From contig OZ243919.1 in the NCBI GenBank assembly GCA_965213885.1, forward strand, positions 2,976,001 to 3,040,000: a stretch of 64,000 nt of DNA. The letters are read 5' to 3'. This DNA is from VYFG01 sp965213885 (lineage in GTDB: Bacteria > Pseudomonadota > Gammaproteobacteria > Arenicellales > Poriferihabitantaceae). This document shows positions 43,454-52,336 of this stretch, one piece after another. Each line of letters starts with the position of its first letter. Within the stretch, counting starts at the first letter, position 1. The notes beneath the pieces were generated by a model. It had not been told where the DNA came from, ran no database searches, and worked only from the letters and a program-made list of their open reading frames with translations. The position numbers were made by a program, and so were the translations under genes.

Positions 43454-44338
43454 ATGACCCAACGTAGTGCGCGACGAAGTCTTGAGCGGGGATACAAGCT
43501 CATGATGATCCCGGCGGTTATCGCCGTGTTGGCGTTTGCGATCGTTCCACTTGTCGGAATGTTCTGGATTGCGGTGAGCGACTATCACATGCTCAGAGGT
43601 TCCAAGGGTGAATTCGGCCTTCACAACTTTGCCAAAATGCTGACCGACATTCGGTTCTCCGATTCGGTATACGTGATGGCGGTCCTATCCATCGTTGGCG
43701 TGATCGTTCAGGTTTTTACCGGCACCTTTGTTGCCGTTGGGCTCCATCGGATTATACCCAGGTGGAAATATGCGCGGGGTTTATTCCTTATTCCGTATGC
43801 CGTTCCCGGCGTGGCAGTAGCTTTGATCTGGCTGTCGCTATTTACGCCGACCCTCTCACCCATCAATGCGATTTTCGATTTATTCGGCGTTACGGTTCCG
43901 GCGTTTTTGACGACACGCAATGGTGCTTTGTTCGCCATCACCGTGGCCGACACCTGGACAACCTATCCGTTTGTAATGTTGATTATTCTCGCCGCCCTGC
44001 AAGGAATTTCACAAGACCTTGACGAGGCTGCGGCTCTTGACGGCGCGACACAAATACAGACCTTTTTTTGTATTACCCTGCCGTTGTTGGTCCCCGCGCT
44101 CATTATGGTGTCACTCTTCAGATTCATAGAACTACTAAAACATTTTCCCCTGATCTTTATCATGACATCCGGTGGCCCGGGGCGCTCTACACAGGTGACC
44201 AACTACTATGCCTATGTTCAGACGTTTCAAAACGAAAATGTCGCCTATGGCGCGTCAATCGCTGTCTTTCTGTTTCTGATTGCAGCCGTTATCAGCCTTT
44301 ATGTAGCTAGGCACACTGCGAGGATCGATCATGCGTGA
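43454..44338 (+). CDS. ABC transporter permease 1 (sugar type)
   Basis: This is a 294-residue MalF/UgpA-like inner-membrane permease with six hydrophobic segments. The EAA loop, which contacts the ATPase, reads DLDEAAALDGATQIQTFFCI. The C-terminal signature FPLIFIMTSGGPGRSTQVTN is typical. The ATG at 43454 (MTQRSARRSLERG) is chosen over a TTG at 43433. It overlaps permease 2 by 8 bases. Confidence 0.9.
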   Translation: MTQRSARRSLERGYKLMMIPAVIAVLAFAIVPLVGMFWIAVSDYHMLRGSKGEFGLHNFAKMLTDIRFSDSVYVMAVLSIVGVIVQVFTGTFVAVGLHRIIPRWKYARGLFLIPYAVPGVAVALIWLSLFTPTLSPINAIFDLFGVTVPAFLTTRNGALFAITVADTWTTYPFVMLIILAALQGISQDLDEAAALDGATQIQTFFCITLPLLVPALIMVSLFRFIELLKHFPLIFIMTSGGPGRSTQVTNYYAYVQTFQNENVAYGASIAVFLFLIAAVISLYVARHTARIDHA

Positions 44339-45161
44339 TCGCTCCATGAGTTATACGCTCAAGCATGGTTTGGGCGTTACAAGCATCTCGTTGTTCTTGT
44401 TGTTTGCGCTGTTCCCTATCATTTGGGCTTTAATTCTTTCTGTAAGGCCATCGGCTGCGTTGTTCGACCCGATCTGGGAAAATCTTGGCGATTGGTCGCT
44501 CGAAAATTTCAGCTCGCTAATTCGCTCCAATTTTCCGCTGGGAATATTGAATAGTTTTATTACCGCAGGAAGCGCTACTTTGATCTCCATGCTCGTGGGT
44601 ATTCCTGCTGGTTTCGCGCTGGCTAAGTCTCGAGTTGCGGGCAAGTTCATCGCATCCTGGCTGCTTTTGCTTCTGCGCATGGCACCGCCTGTCGGATTTG
44701 TAATTCCACTTTTCTTGTTTTATCTGCAGGTCGGGTTCATCGACAGTTATCCTGGGCTGATTTTCGCCTATATGACCCTAACATTGCCCCTGGTTGTTTG
44801 GCTGATGTGGAACTCGTTTGCTCAACTTCCCAATGAGCTTATCGAGGCCGCAATCATGGACGGGGCTTCTCTAAGAAATACCCTTTTGTTGGTTGCCCTG
44901 CCGGCGGCGAAACCTGGTGTAATCGCGGCCTTCATCCTTGGGTTCCTGCTGGCATGGAATGACTTTTTTTTCGCGTTGGTAATCACCAGACAGGACACTG
45001 CAACAGCAACCGTTGCAGTAATGAACTTCATTTCTTACGACAGCGTGGATTGGGGAGCCATTGGTCTTGCCAGCATCGTCCTGACCCTCCCGATTCTGCC
45101 GTTTATGGTCATCGCCAATAAGTATATCGTCCGTTCTATCTCTGGAGCCGTAAAGGGCTGA
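44331..45161 (+). CDS. ABC transporter permease 2 (sugar type)
   Basis: This is a 276-residue MalG/UgpE-like permease, the partner of permease 1. Six hydrophobic segments are visible, and the EAA loop reads PNELIEAAIMDGASLRNTLL. An early PSAALFDPIWENLGDWSLENF region is characteristic of this subunit. A second ATG at 44346 is also possible. The frame is coupled to permease 1 by an 8-base overlap. Confidence 0.9.
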   Translation: MRDRSMSYTLKHGLGVTSISLFLLFALFPIIWALILSVRPSAALFDPIWENLGDWSLENFSSLIRSNFPLGILNSFITAGSATLISMLVGIPAGFALAKSRVAGKFIASWLLLLLRMAPPVGFVIPLFLFYLQVGFIDSYPGLIFAYMTLTLPLVVWLMWNSFAQLPNELIEAAIMDGASLRNTLLLVALPAAKPGVIAAFILGFLLAWNDFFFALVITRQDTATATVAVMNFISYDSVDWGAIGLASIVLTLPILPFMVIANKYIVRSISGAVKG

Positions 45162-45178
45162 AATCAAAGGTAATATTC

Positions 45179-46615
45179 GTGTCTCATCTTCCCAACATCG
45201 TATTCATCCTGACAGACCAGCAACGGCTCGACACGATTGCCGCCCTTGGCTATGACCATATGGATACGCCCCATATTGACGGTCTCGTCGAGGGCGGCAC
45301 GTCATTCATGAATATGTATGTTACCGCACCGTCCTGCGCTCCTTCACGCGCGTCTCTATTTTCCGGCACCTACGCGCACACAAATGGGGTCTATCGCAAC
45401 GATGAAAAGTGGCCTTGGACCTGGGTGTCATTGCTGAACGAGGCAGGTTACCGATGTGTCAATGTCGGAAAAATGCATACCAATCCGGCCGAGGCGGATT
45501 TTGGGTTCCATGAAAGGCATGTGGTAGAGAATAAGGATCGCGATACCCCGAATCTGCCCTTCTACCTAGATCAATGGGATAAGGCACTCTGGAAACGCGG
45601 AGTCGAAAAACCCTCGCGCGTCACCTATCGGCGTCGTGCAGATTATAAGGAGCGCCTCGGCGCGTTTTTATGGGAAGCCGATGAAGATCTTCATGCCGAT
45701 GTTTTCGTCACTGATTTGGCGTGCATGTGGCTGGACCGCTATACCGGACATGAACCATTTTTTCTTCAGGTCGGGTTGCCGGGCCCCCACCCGCCGTATG
45801 ATCCGACGGAAGAATATGCGGGAAAATATCTGAAGCGCGAATTGCCCAGGGCAATCAGGAATTATGATCTCGATCATCTTCCGTATCCCCTGCGCAAACT
45901 GCGTGAAGACCACCTGGAGAAAGATCACGACGGCATTGTCCATCTGAGAGATCCATCAGAGGAACAACTCCACCGCCAACGGGCCCATTACTATGCCAAC
46001 GTATCGATGATCGATACGCAGGTCGGTAAGATGATTGATGCGCTAACTCAACGCGGCGTGATTGACGACACGATCATTATCTATTCGACGGATCACGGCG
46101 ATTGCCTCAATGATCACGGCCTTTCGCAGAAGTGGAATATGTTCGAACAAAGCGTACATGTGCCTGCAATTGTGTGGGGGCCGGAGGTGAAACAAAACCA
46201 ACGAATAGAGGGTTTGACGACTTTGTTCGATTTGGGCCCCACCATACTCGAGGCGGCAGGCGTCACGGCGCCTCCTTGGATGGAAGCGCGCTCTCTATGG
46301 CCGGAACTCCGTGGTGACGATCCCTCCGGGCGCGAAGCGGTCTTTTCGGAACACGCAAATGACAAGATTTTACAGCATACGGAATTCATGACCATGGTGC
46401 GGCGAGATCGCTGGAAACTTGTGCACTTTGTGGATTGTCAGGAAGGGCAATTGTTCGACCTGGAAGAAGATCCCGGCGAAATAAATAATCTCTGGGATAG
46501 TCGCGATCACAGTCAAATTAAGCACGAACTAATTCTGGAGATTCTTTCCTGGCGCATAGAGAGCGATCGAATCACGCAGGGTTTTCGAATGCACTTGAAG
46601 AATTCCACTGTTTAA
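45179..46615 (+). CDS. Cys-type sulfatase 1
   Basis: This is a 478-residue type I sulfatase of the alkaline-phosphatase superfamily. C53 in CAPSRASLFSG is the residue converted to formylglycine. Metal-site motifs include NIVFILTDQQR near the N-terminus and IYSTDHGDCLNDHG later. No signal peptide is present, so it acts in the cytoplasm on imported substrate. The start is a GTG, 18 bases after permease 2. It needs a formylglycine-generating enzyme or anSME, neither of which is in the window. Confidence 0.93.
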   Translation: MSHLPNIVFILTDQQRLDTIAALGYDHMDTPHIDGLVEGGTSFMNMYVTAPSCAPSRASLFSGTYAHTNGVYRNDEKWPWTWVSLLNEAGYRCVNVGKMHTNPAEADFGFHERHVVENKDRDTPNLPFYLDQWDKALWKRGVEKPSRVTYRRRADYKERLGAFLWEADEDLHADVFVTDLACMWLDRYTGHEPFFLQVGLPGPHPPYDPTEEYAGKYLKRELPRAIRNYDLDHLPYPLRKLREDHLEKDHDGIVHLRDPSEEQLHRQRAHYYANVSMIDTQVGKMIDALTQRGVIDDTIIIYSTDHGDCLNDHGLSQKWNMFEQSVHVPAIVWGPEVKQNQRIEGLTTLFDLGPTILEAAGVTAPPWMEARSLWPELRGDDPSGREAVFSEHANDKILQHTEFMTMVRRDRWKLVHFVDCQEGQLFDLEEDPGEINNLWDSRDHSQIKHELILEILSWRIESDRITQGFRMHLKNSTV

Positions 46616-46625
46616 GGAGTGGACA

Positions 46626-47630
46626 ATGACTGAGATAAAGCTCCGGCAAGTTGTGAAATACTTTGATGATGTTGAGGTCATCAAAGGTTTCGACCTGGAA
46701 ATACACGATGGGGAGTTTGTTGTTCTTGTTGGTCCTTCGGGCTGCGGGAAGTCCACGTTGCTGCGGATCATTGCCGGTCTGGAGGATGTGACAAGCGGCA
46801 GTATCTATTTGGATGGCGTCGATGTCACCGAAATACCGCCTGCGGCTCGCGGCCTGGCCATGGTGTTTCAATCCTATGCACTCTACCCGCACATGACCGT
46901 GCGCGAGAATATGGCGTTCCCCCTGAGGATGAAAGGCGTTGACCGTGCAGAGCAGGAACAGCGGGTTGAGCACGCGGCCGAAATCTTGAACTTATCGGAA
47001 TATTTGGAACGAAAGCCCTCTCAGCTCTCCGGCGGGCAGCGCCAGCGCGTGGCTATCGGCCGGGCAATCGTTCGCGAGCCGGTCGCATTCTTGTTCGATG
47101 AACCATTATCCAATCTTGATGCCGCCTTGCGGGGAAATATGAGATTGGAAATCACCGAACTCCACCAGAAGTTGAATTCAACGATGGTATTTGTGACTCA
47201 CGACCAGGTTGAAGCCATGACAATGGCTGACAAAATTGTGGTCTTGCAGGATGGGGTGATTGAGCAGGTTGGTACACCGCTTGAGCTTTACCGTTCACCC
47301 CGCAACATGTTTGTCGCCGGATTTATTGGTTCTCCGAAGATAAATCTAATTTCCGGCCAGGAGGCAGAAAAACATCATGCGAATACGATTGGCGTTCGGC
47401 CGGAACATATTGAAATTTCCACGACCGTAGGCTCTTGGAAGGGGACAGTCGGCCTATCGGAACAACTTGGGTTCGAGACGTTCCTACACGTCAAATGCCC
47501 GCAATTGGATCAAATCCTCACAGTTCGGACCGAGGGTGAGCGTGAGATAGCCCCTGGTGAGGATGTGTATCTGACGCCGATCAGCGAAAAGATAAATCGC
47601 TTTGATGCCAATGGACTGACCATTAACTAG
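46626..47630 (+). CDS. ABC transporter ATP-binding protein (UgpC/MalK type)
   Basis: The 334-residue ATPase powers the importer. Walker A is GPSGCGKST (36-44), the Q loop is VFQSYALYPHMTV, the signature is LSGGQRQRVAIGRA, Walker B is AFLFDEPLSNLD, and the switch His is in VFVTHDQVEAMT. A C-terminal TOBE region begins near residue 240 and includes GVRPEHIEI. It is placed between the two sulfatases, 10 bases after the first, with a good AAGGAG site before the ATG. Confidence 0.95.
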   Translation: MTEIKLRQVVKYFDDVEVIKGFDLEIHDGEFVVLVGPSGCGKSTLLRIIAGLEDVTSGSIYLDGVDVTEIPPAARGLAMVFQSYALYPHMTVRENMAFPLRMKGVDRAEQEQRVEHAAEILNLSEYLERKPSQLSGGQRQRVAIGRAIVREPVAFLFDEPLSNLDAALRGNMRLEITELHQKLNSTMVFVTHDQVEAMTMADKIVVLQDGVIEQVGTPLELYRSPRNMFVAGFIGSPKINLISGQEAEKHHANTIGVRPEHIEISTTVGSWKGTVGLSEQLGFETFLHVKCPQLDQILTVRTEGEREIAPGEDVYLTPISEKINRFDANGLTIN

Positions 47631-47652
47631 GCCCCAAAGGACGAAAGACCTA

Positions 47653-49134
47653 ATGCCAACGCCTAATATTCTGTGGATTTGCACAGACCAACAGAGATGG
47701 GACACCTTGTCCTGTTTAGGGTTTAAGGGGGCGGTAACACCGAATATAGATCGTCTGGCTTCCCGCGGCGTCATCTTCAAGAATGCTTATTGCCAAAGCC
47801 CAATATGCACGCCGAGCCGTGCATCGTTCCTAACTGGCATGTACCCGATCGCGACCCAGGTGCATCGCAACGGGAACATTGGCTTTCCGGAACATCTGAC
47901 ACTCGTTACGAAATTCTTCGAACTCGCCGGCTATCACAATGGTTTGATCGGCAAGCTGCATTTGTCCCGCACGGAGGGGATGAGCGAAGTGCGCCCTGAT
48001 GACGGCTACCATGAGTTTTACCCAAAAGGGCCGGTGGGTGGCACAGGCAGTGACTATTGTGCTTGGCTAGAGGAGAGAGGCTTTGATCCAAAGAGACTTT
48101 CTGAGCCGCGCCGGGGAATTTGCGATCCAAGCGTGGATACTGAGTATAGTCAGACCGCCTGGTCATGTGAACGCGCACTTGGTTTTATCGAAAACAATGC
48201 GGATAAGCCCTGGTTGTTGTCGCTGAACGTTTTCGATCCTCATCCGCCCTTTGATCCTCCAGCTGAATATTTGGCCAAATTTGATCCGGCGAAGATGCCG
48301 GAAGCGAAATTCAGAATCTCGGATATCGAACACCAGAAACGGTTTGCGGGTGTGGATCAGCAAGCAAGGCAAGCGGTCATTCCGGATGAATTTTCACACT
48401 TCGAAATTGTGCAACCCGCGGATGCCCGGGATGAGGATGATGGGTTTTCGGGAACCCATGATACGCCGCCGAGCCGTTACAACGTCCAGGAAATCCGCGC
48501 TGCTTATCAAGCCATGATTCTGCTGCTCGATGACATGGTGGGCAGTCTGCTGCAAAAGCTGGAAGAAACGGAAATTCTTGATAAAACAATCGTCGTATTT
48601 ACGAGCGATCATGGCGAAATGCTCGGGGACCACGGCCTACTCTACAAAGGCTGCCGATTTTATGAAGGTTTAGTACATGTGCCGTTGATAATCTCCGTTC
48701 CGGATTCGGGGCTGCGCGGATCGGCGTCAGAGGCACTCGTCGAACTCGTCGATATCGCGCCGACGCTGCTCGACCTGGTGGGGATCGATACCCCTCAAAA
48801 TATGCAGGGAAAATCCCTGGGCCCTCTGTTAAAGGGTGAAGTGCCCCTGGATATTCACAAGCCATACGTATTGTCGGAATATTTCGATTGTTTGCGCTTT
48901 CCGGGGTCAGTTGGCTCGCGCGCCAGTATGTATTTTGATGGACGGCATAAGCTGAACATATATCACGACGTCGGCGAAGGAGAGTTGTTCGACTTAGAAA
49001 ACGACCCCAACGAGTTTTCAGACCGGTGGCATGATCCGGACTATACCGCGATCAAATCTGATCTCCTTTTGCAGCATTTCAACGCAATGATGAATATTTC
49101 CGGGGCAGGCCCGGAGCGCAGCCACGACTTTTAA
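47653..49134 (+). CDS. Cys-type sulfatase 2
   Basis: A second type I sulfatase, 493 residues. C52 in CTPSRASFLTG is the formylglycine precursor. NILWICTDQQRWDT and VVFTSDHGEMLGDHG carry metal ligands, and DPHPPFDPP matches the substrate loop of the S1 family. There is no signal peptide. It differs clearly from sulfatase 1, so the two probably act on different sulfate positions or products. It is the last gene of the operon, ending where a tRNA fragment begins. Confidence 0.93.
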   Translation: MPTPNILWICTDQQRWDTLSCLGFKGAVTPNIDRLASRGVIFKNAYCQSPICTPSRASFLTGMYPIATQVHRNGNIGFPEHLTLVTKFFELAGYHNGLIGKLHLSRTEGMSEVRPDDGYHEFYPKGPVGGTGSDYCAWLEERGFDPKRLSEPRRGICDPSVDTEYSQTAWSCERALGFIENNADKPWLLSLNVFDPHPPFDPPAEYLAKFDPAKMPEAKFRISDIEHQKRFAGVDQQARQAVIPDEFSHFEIVQPADARDEDDGFSGTHDTPPSRYNVQEIRAAYQAMILLLDDMVGSLLQKLEETEILDKTIVVFTSDHGEMLGDHGLLYKGCRFYEGLVHVPLIISVPDSGLRGSASEALVELVDIAPTLLDLVGIDTPQNMQGKSLGPLLKGEVPLDIHKPYVLSEYFDCLRFPGSVGSRASMYFDGRHKLNIYHDVGEGELFDLENDPNEFSDRWHDPDYTAIKSDLLLQHFNAMMNISGAGPERSHDF

Positions 49135-49135
49135 T

Positions 49136-49164
49136 CGAGGGGGCAGGATTTGAACCTGTGACCT
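49136..49164 (-). other. 3' fragment of a tRNA gene
   Basis: On the minus strand this reads as the end of the variable region, the T arm (ACAGGTTCAAATCCTG) and the 3' acceptor strand CCCCTCG with discriminator A. The 5' half (acceptor, D arm, anticodon) is absent. Its place is taken by the 3' end of the next gene. The isotype cannot be fixed without the anticodon. It lies exactly at the edge of the lower-G+C operon and looks like an integration or deletion scar. Confidence 0.65.
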
Positions 49165-50679
49165 TCAGGCCGTCAGCCAGTGATCCACCTCGTTTCGGGC
49201 GGAGAACACCGCCGAACTGTCGAAGCTGAAGGTGTTGTGGAAGTAGTTGGTGCAGGCGGCCTGGTGGTACTGGCCGGTGTAGTAGTCCCGGTTGGCGCAG
49301 ACGTCCTTCAGCGCCGTCACCAGTGCGTCCACGTCCTCGCGGGTGTTGTAGATGCCGAAGCTCGTGCGCACCATGCCGCGCTGCAGTTCCGCCAGGGCCT
49401 CGAGTTCATCGTTGCTGATGTCGTCCATCTGGTCCATCAGGTCGTCGCCGATCATCTCCCGGACGTAGGGATGGGCGCAGAAGCAGGCGTTGCGCACCGC
49501 GATGTTGAAGTAGTCATTGAGGATCGAGGCGGTGAGGGAGTGGTGCATATCACGCACGTTGATGGATACCGCACCGGTTCGGGGGCAGTTGCCGGTGTCG
49601 GTGCGCCCGTAGACCACCACCCCATCGATCATCTCCATCTCGCGGACGGCGTAGCTGACCAGGTCTTCTTCCTCCCGGGCGATGAAGTCCATGCCGATCC
49701 TCTTCAAGGTGTAGAGCACGGTGGCCAGGGCGAGGGCGCCGGCGATGTTGGGCGTGCCGGCCTCCTCACGATCGGGAAAGCTCTCGGTGGGAATGTACCG
49801 GTCCACGTGCACGTCGTCCACCATGCCGCCGCCCACCTCCTCGGGTTCGATGCCGCTGAACAGGTCCCTGCGGGTGACCACCGCCCCGGGGGAGCCCGGC
49901 GCGTAGATCTTGTGGCCGGACATGGCCACCATGTCGAGATTCCTGGCGGGGTTTTCATGTCCGCTCACCCGAATGGGGACATGGGCCGCCATCTGGGCCG
50001 CGTCCACCAGGATCAGGGCACCGTGGCGGTGGGCCAGTTCGGCGATATCGTAGATCGGGTTGACGATCCCGGTCACGTTGGATACGCCGGTGACGGAGAC
50101 ATAGTTCACGCGGTCGCCGTACAGTTCCAGCGCCGCCTCGACACCCGCCACGTCCGCAGCGCCGAAACCCTCCTCCGTGACCATCACGGGGATATGCACC
50201 ACCTTGCCGAAATGCTTGCGATGCGGCAGGTCGTTGGAATGGTGTTCCATGATGGTGGTGATCACCACGTCCCTTTCCGGCCGCTTTTTCGCCATCGTGC
50301 GAGCGATGCGGTTGATGCCGCCGGTGGTGCCGCTGCCGACGAAGAAGCAGCCGTGGGTCTCTGGGTCCGCGTTGACGAACTCCAGCACCATCCGGTGCGC
50401 CCACTCAAACTCATGCGTGGACAGCTTGGCATTGAAGTGGACGTTGGTGTGGGTGTTGGCGTAGTAGGGCAGGTATTTCTCCATCACTTCCCTGACCACG
50501 CCGAGCTGCAGCGTGCTGGCAGTACTGTCGAGATAGATTCGCCGGCGGGTCTCGCCGGATGCCAGGGCGTATTCCACGTCAAGGCCCGTGGTGCTTTGGC
50601 GGAGCTTCTCCAGGGCACGGTGCCGATCGAGTTCATCCGCCGGACCGACGGGAGAGACGGGCAAAGGATTTTCTGTCAT
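49165..50679 (-). CDS. Class V aminotransferase / cysteine desulfurase-like protein
   Basis: This is a 504-residue PLP enzyme from the ATG at 50679 (MTENPLPVSPVG). The lysine in MSGHKIYAPG should bind PLP, DAAQMAAHVP is the cofactor-contact strand, and EHHSNDLPHRKHFG is the SufS/CsdA-like His region. The late NACFCAHPYV segment holds candidate catalytic cysteines. It is about 100 residues longer than SufS. Cysteine desulfurase or selenocysteine lyase activity is likely but not certain. A frame extends to 50796, but that part is A+T-rich promoter-like DNA. It converges with the sulfatase operon. Confidence 0.8.
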   Translation of the reverse strand: MTENPLPVSPVGPADELDRHRALEKLRQSTTGLDVEYALASGETRRRIYLDSTASTLQLGVVREVMEKYLPYYANTHTNVHFNAKLSTHEFEWAHRMVLEFVNADPETHGCFFVGSGTTGGINRIARTMAKKRPERDVVITTIMEHHSNDLPHRKHFGKVVHIPVMVTEEGFGAADVAGVEAALELYGDRVNYVSVTGVSNVTGIVNPIYDIAELAHRHGALILVDAAQMAAHVPIRVSGHENPARNLDMVAMSGHKIYAPGSPGAVVTRRDLFSGIEPEEVGGGMVDDVHVDRYIPTESFPDREEAGTPNIAGALALATVLYTLKRIGMDFIAREEEDLVSYAVREMEMIDGVVVYGRTDTGNCPRTGAVSINVRDMHHSLTASILNDYFNIAVRNACFCAHPYVREMIGDDLMDQMDDISNDELEALAELQRGMVRTSFGIYNTREDVDALVTALKDVCANRDYYTGQYHQAACTNYFHNTFSFDSSAVFSARNEVDHWLTA

Positions 50680-50689
50680 GATAGTCACC

Positions 50690-50790
50690 AGTCGGGTTGA
50701 AGAATAATTTATTTCATCGACAGGAATAAAGTAGAATATTTTATTATTATTATTTCCTAATATAGATATAATATACCCGATTGTCTGGCA
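50690..50790 (-). promoter_or_regulatory. A+T-rich upstream region of the class V aminotransferase gene
   Basis: About 100 bases ahead of the ATG are almost pure A+T, including runs of TTATTATTATT and TATAATATA. They stand out from the high-G+C surroundings. The region is a likely strong promoter or protein-binding segment; exact boxes were not assigned. Confidence 0.4.
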
Positions 50791-51038
50791 TTTCAAGCAT
50801 GGTTTTCCTGCCAGCCCTGTCTCGCCGGTGCTGCATGCCGTCCAGGGGTGTAAGTCCGCTTCATTCCGGGAAACCCGAGGAGCCGGGGCGGGGCTGCAAT
50901 TCGGCGGACGAAACTGCTATTCTCTCCGATGAATGCAGCCCGGTTGCCGGCGTCGGGCGGGAGACGGCAGGCCCGCCCCGTCTCCGCCGTGCCCGGAAGG
51001 CGGCGGCCATTGCCGGGAACCAGAGTCTCCGAGGTACC

Positions 51039-51323
51039 ATGTTCGATTTCCTGAAAAAACTTTCCGGCGGCAGCCGGGGCGGCGGGGAGCAGGCCGCCGA
51101 GCCGGCGACGCAATACAAGGACTACGCCATCGTGCCGGAGCCGCGCGAGGAATCCGGTGGCTGGACCACCGAGGCCACCATCACCCGGGTGATCGACGGA
51201 CAGACCCGCACCCACCGGTTCATCCGCGCGGACCGGGCCGGCAGCCGGGACGGGGCGGTGGAGCTGACGCTCAACAAGTGTCGCCAGACCATCGACCAGC
51301 TGGGGGACCGGATATTCGACTGA
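51039..51323 (+). CDS. HlyU-family protein
   Basis: This 94-residue protein starts at MFDFLKKLSGGSRG. It has the HlyU pattern: DYAIVPEPREESGGWTTEATI, then HRFIRADRAGSRDGAVEL and IDQLGDRIF at the end. HlyU-like proteins are small regulators named for Vibrio haemolysin control; outside Vibrio the function is unclear. GAGG sits 5 bases before the ATG, and a much longer upstream frame is not supported. Confidence 0.8.
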   Translation: MFDFLKKLSGGSRGGGEQAAEPATQYKDYAIVPEPREESGGWTTEATITRVIDGQTRTHRFIRADRAGSRDGAVELTLNKCRQTIDQLGDRIFD

Positions 51324-51342
51324 TCCTGCCTGCGCGGCCGGT

Positions 51343-52056
51343 TCAGCCGCGCAGGTCGACCGGCAGCAGGCCGCCCATGCGGACGCCTTTCGGCGTGTGG
51401 CGGATACGCACCGCAAACACCTCCACACCCCTTGCCGCCACTTCCGACAGGGTGTCGGCGTAGTCCGGGTCGATCGACCGGGCCGGGGAAAACACCTCGC
51501 CCTCCGGGCGGTTGACCGCAAACAGGATCACCCCCCGGCTTCTCTCGGAAACGGCATGCTCCAGCAGCAGGAGATGCTTCCTGCCGCGTTCCGTGACCGC
51601 GTCCGGGAAACGGATCGCGCCATCGGCGTACAGCGTGGTGTTCTTCACCTCGACGTAACAGTCGCGCCGGCCGGCCCCGGTGAGCAGGACGTCGAACCGG
51701 GATTTCGGGAAACCCGGCGCCCGGTACGCCGGCTCCCGGCGAAGGCCGGTGTAGCCGTCCAGGCCCGGCACCTGGCCGCGCTCGAGAAACCAGGTCATGA
51801 CGTGGTTGGTGCGGTTCGTGTTCACACCCACCCAGCCCTGTCCCATGTCCACCCGTTCCAGGGTCCATTTCAGCTTGCGCCGCGGATTGTCGCTGGCGGA
51901 GATTTCCGCGGGCGCCCCCGGCTTCCAGCAGCCGGACATGGAGCCGGTGTTCGGACAATGGGCGGTGACCACCTCGCCCCCGGGCAGTTCCACGTCCGCG
52001 AGGAACCGCTGGTAGCGCCGGAGGATCCGGCCCCGGGTCAGGGGCGGGTAATTCAC
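51343..52056 (-). CDS. sfsA: SfsA (sugar fermentation stimulation protein homologue)
   Basis: This 237-residue protein of the SfsA family is probably DNA- or nucleic-acid-binding with a restriction-endonuclease-like fold. HCPNTGSMSGCWKPG, ERGQVPGLDGY, KSRFDVLLTG and CYVEVKNTTL are strongly conserved family blocks. The last includes the ExK nuclease-like motif. It converges with the HlyU-like gene (19 bases between stops). Confidence 0.95.
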   Translation of the reverse strand: MNYPPLTRGRILRRYQRFLADVELPGGEVVTAHCPNTGSMSGCWKPGAPAEISASDNPRRKLKWTLERVDMGQGWVGVNTNRTNHVMTWFLERGQVPGLDGYTGLRREPAYRAPGFPKSRFDVLLTGAGRRDCYVEVKNTTLYADGAIRFPDAVTERGRKHLLLLEHAVSERSRGVILFAVNRPEGEVFSPARSIDPDYADTLSEVAARGVEVFAVRIRHTPKGVRMGGLLPVDLRG

Positions 52057-52336
52057 CTTTCGGCCAGGGCAGGCCGGCCCTCGAGGAAGGACCGGGGACA
52101 GTGAAATGCACCCTGGGAGATGGCCGCCCGCGGGGCGGTCCGGGGCCGGGCCTCATCCGGCCGGCGGCGGTCGGCGCGGTGGCCGGAACGGATCATGGGA
52201 ATTGGTCCGGGGCGGGGAATTGGCAGGCGTGAATAATGGTATCATGCCCGCCCCTTGGAATGCCTCCGGCGCTGTGCCGGGCAGTTGCCTGACACCCGTG
52301 ACAGCAACCTGCATAACATCAACAGGAATTTCTACG

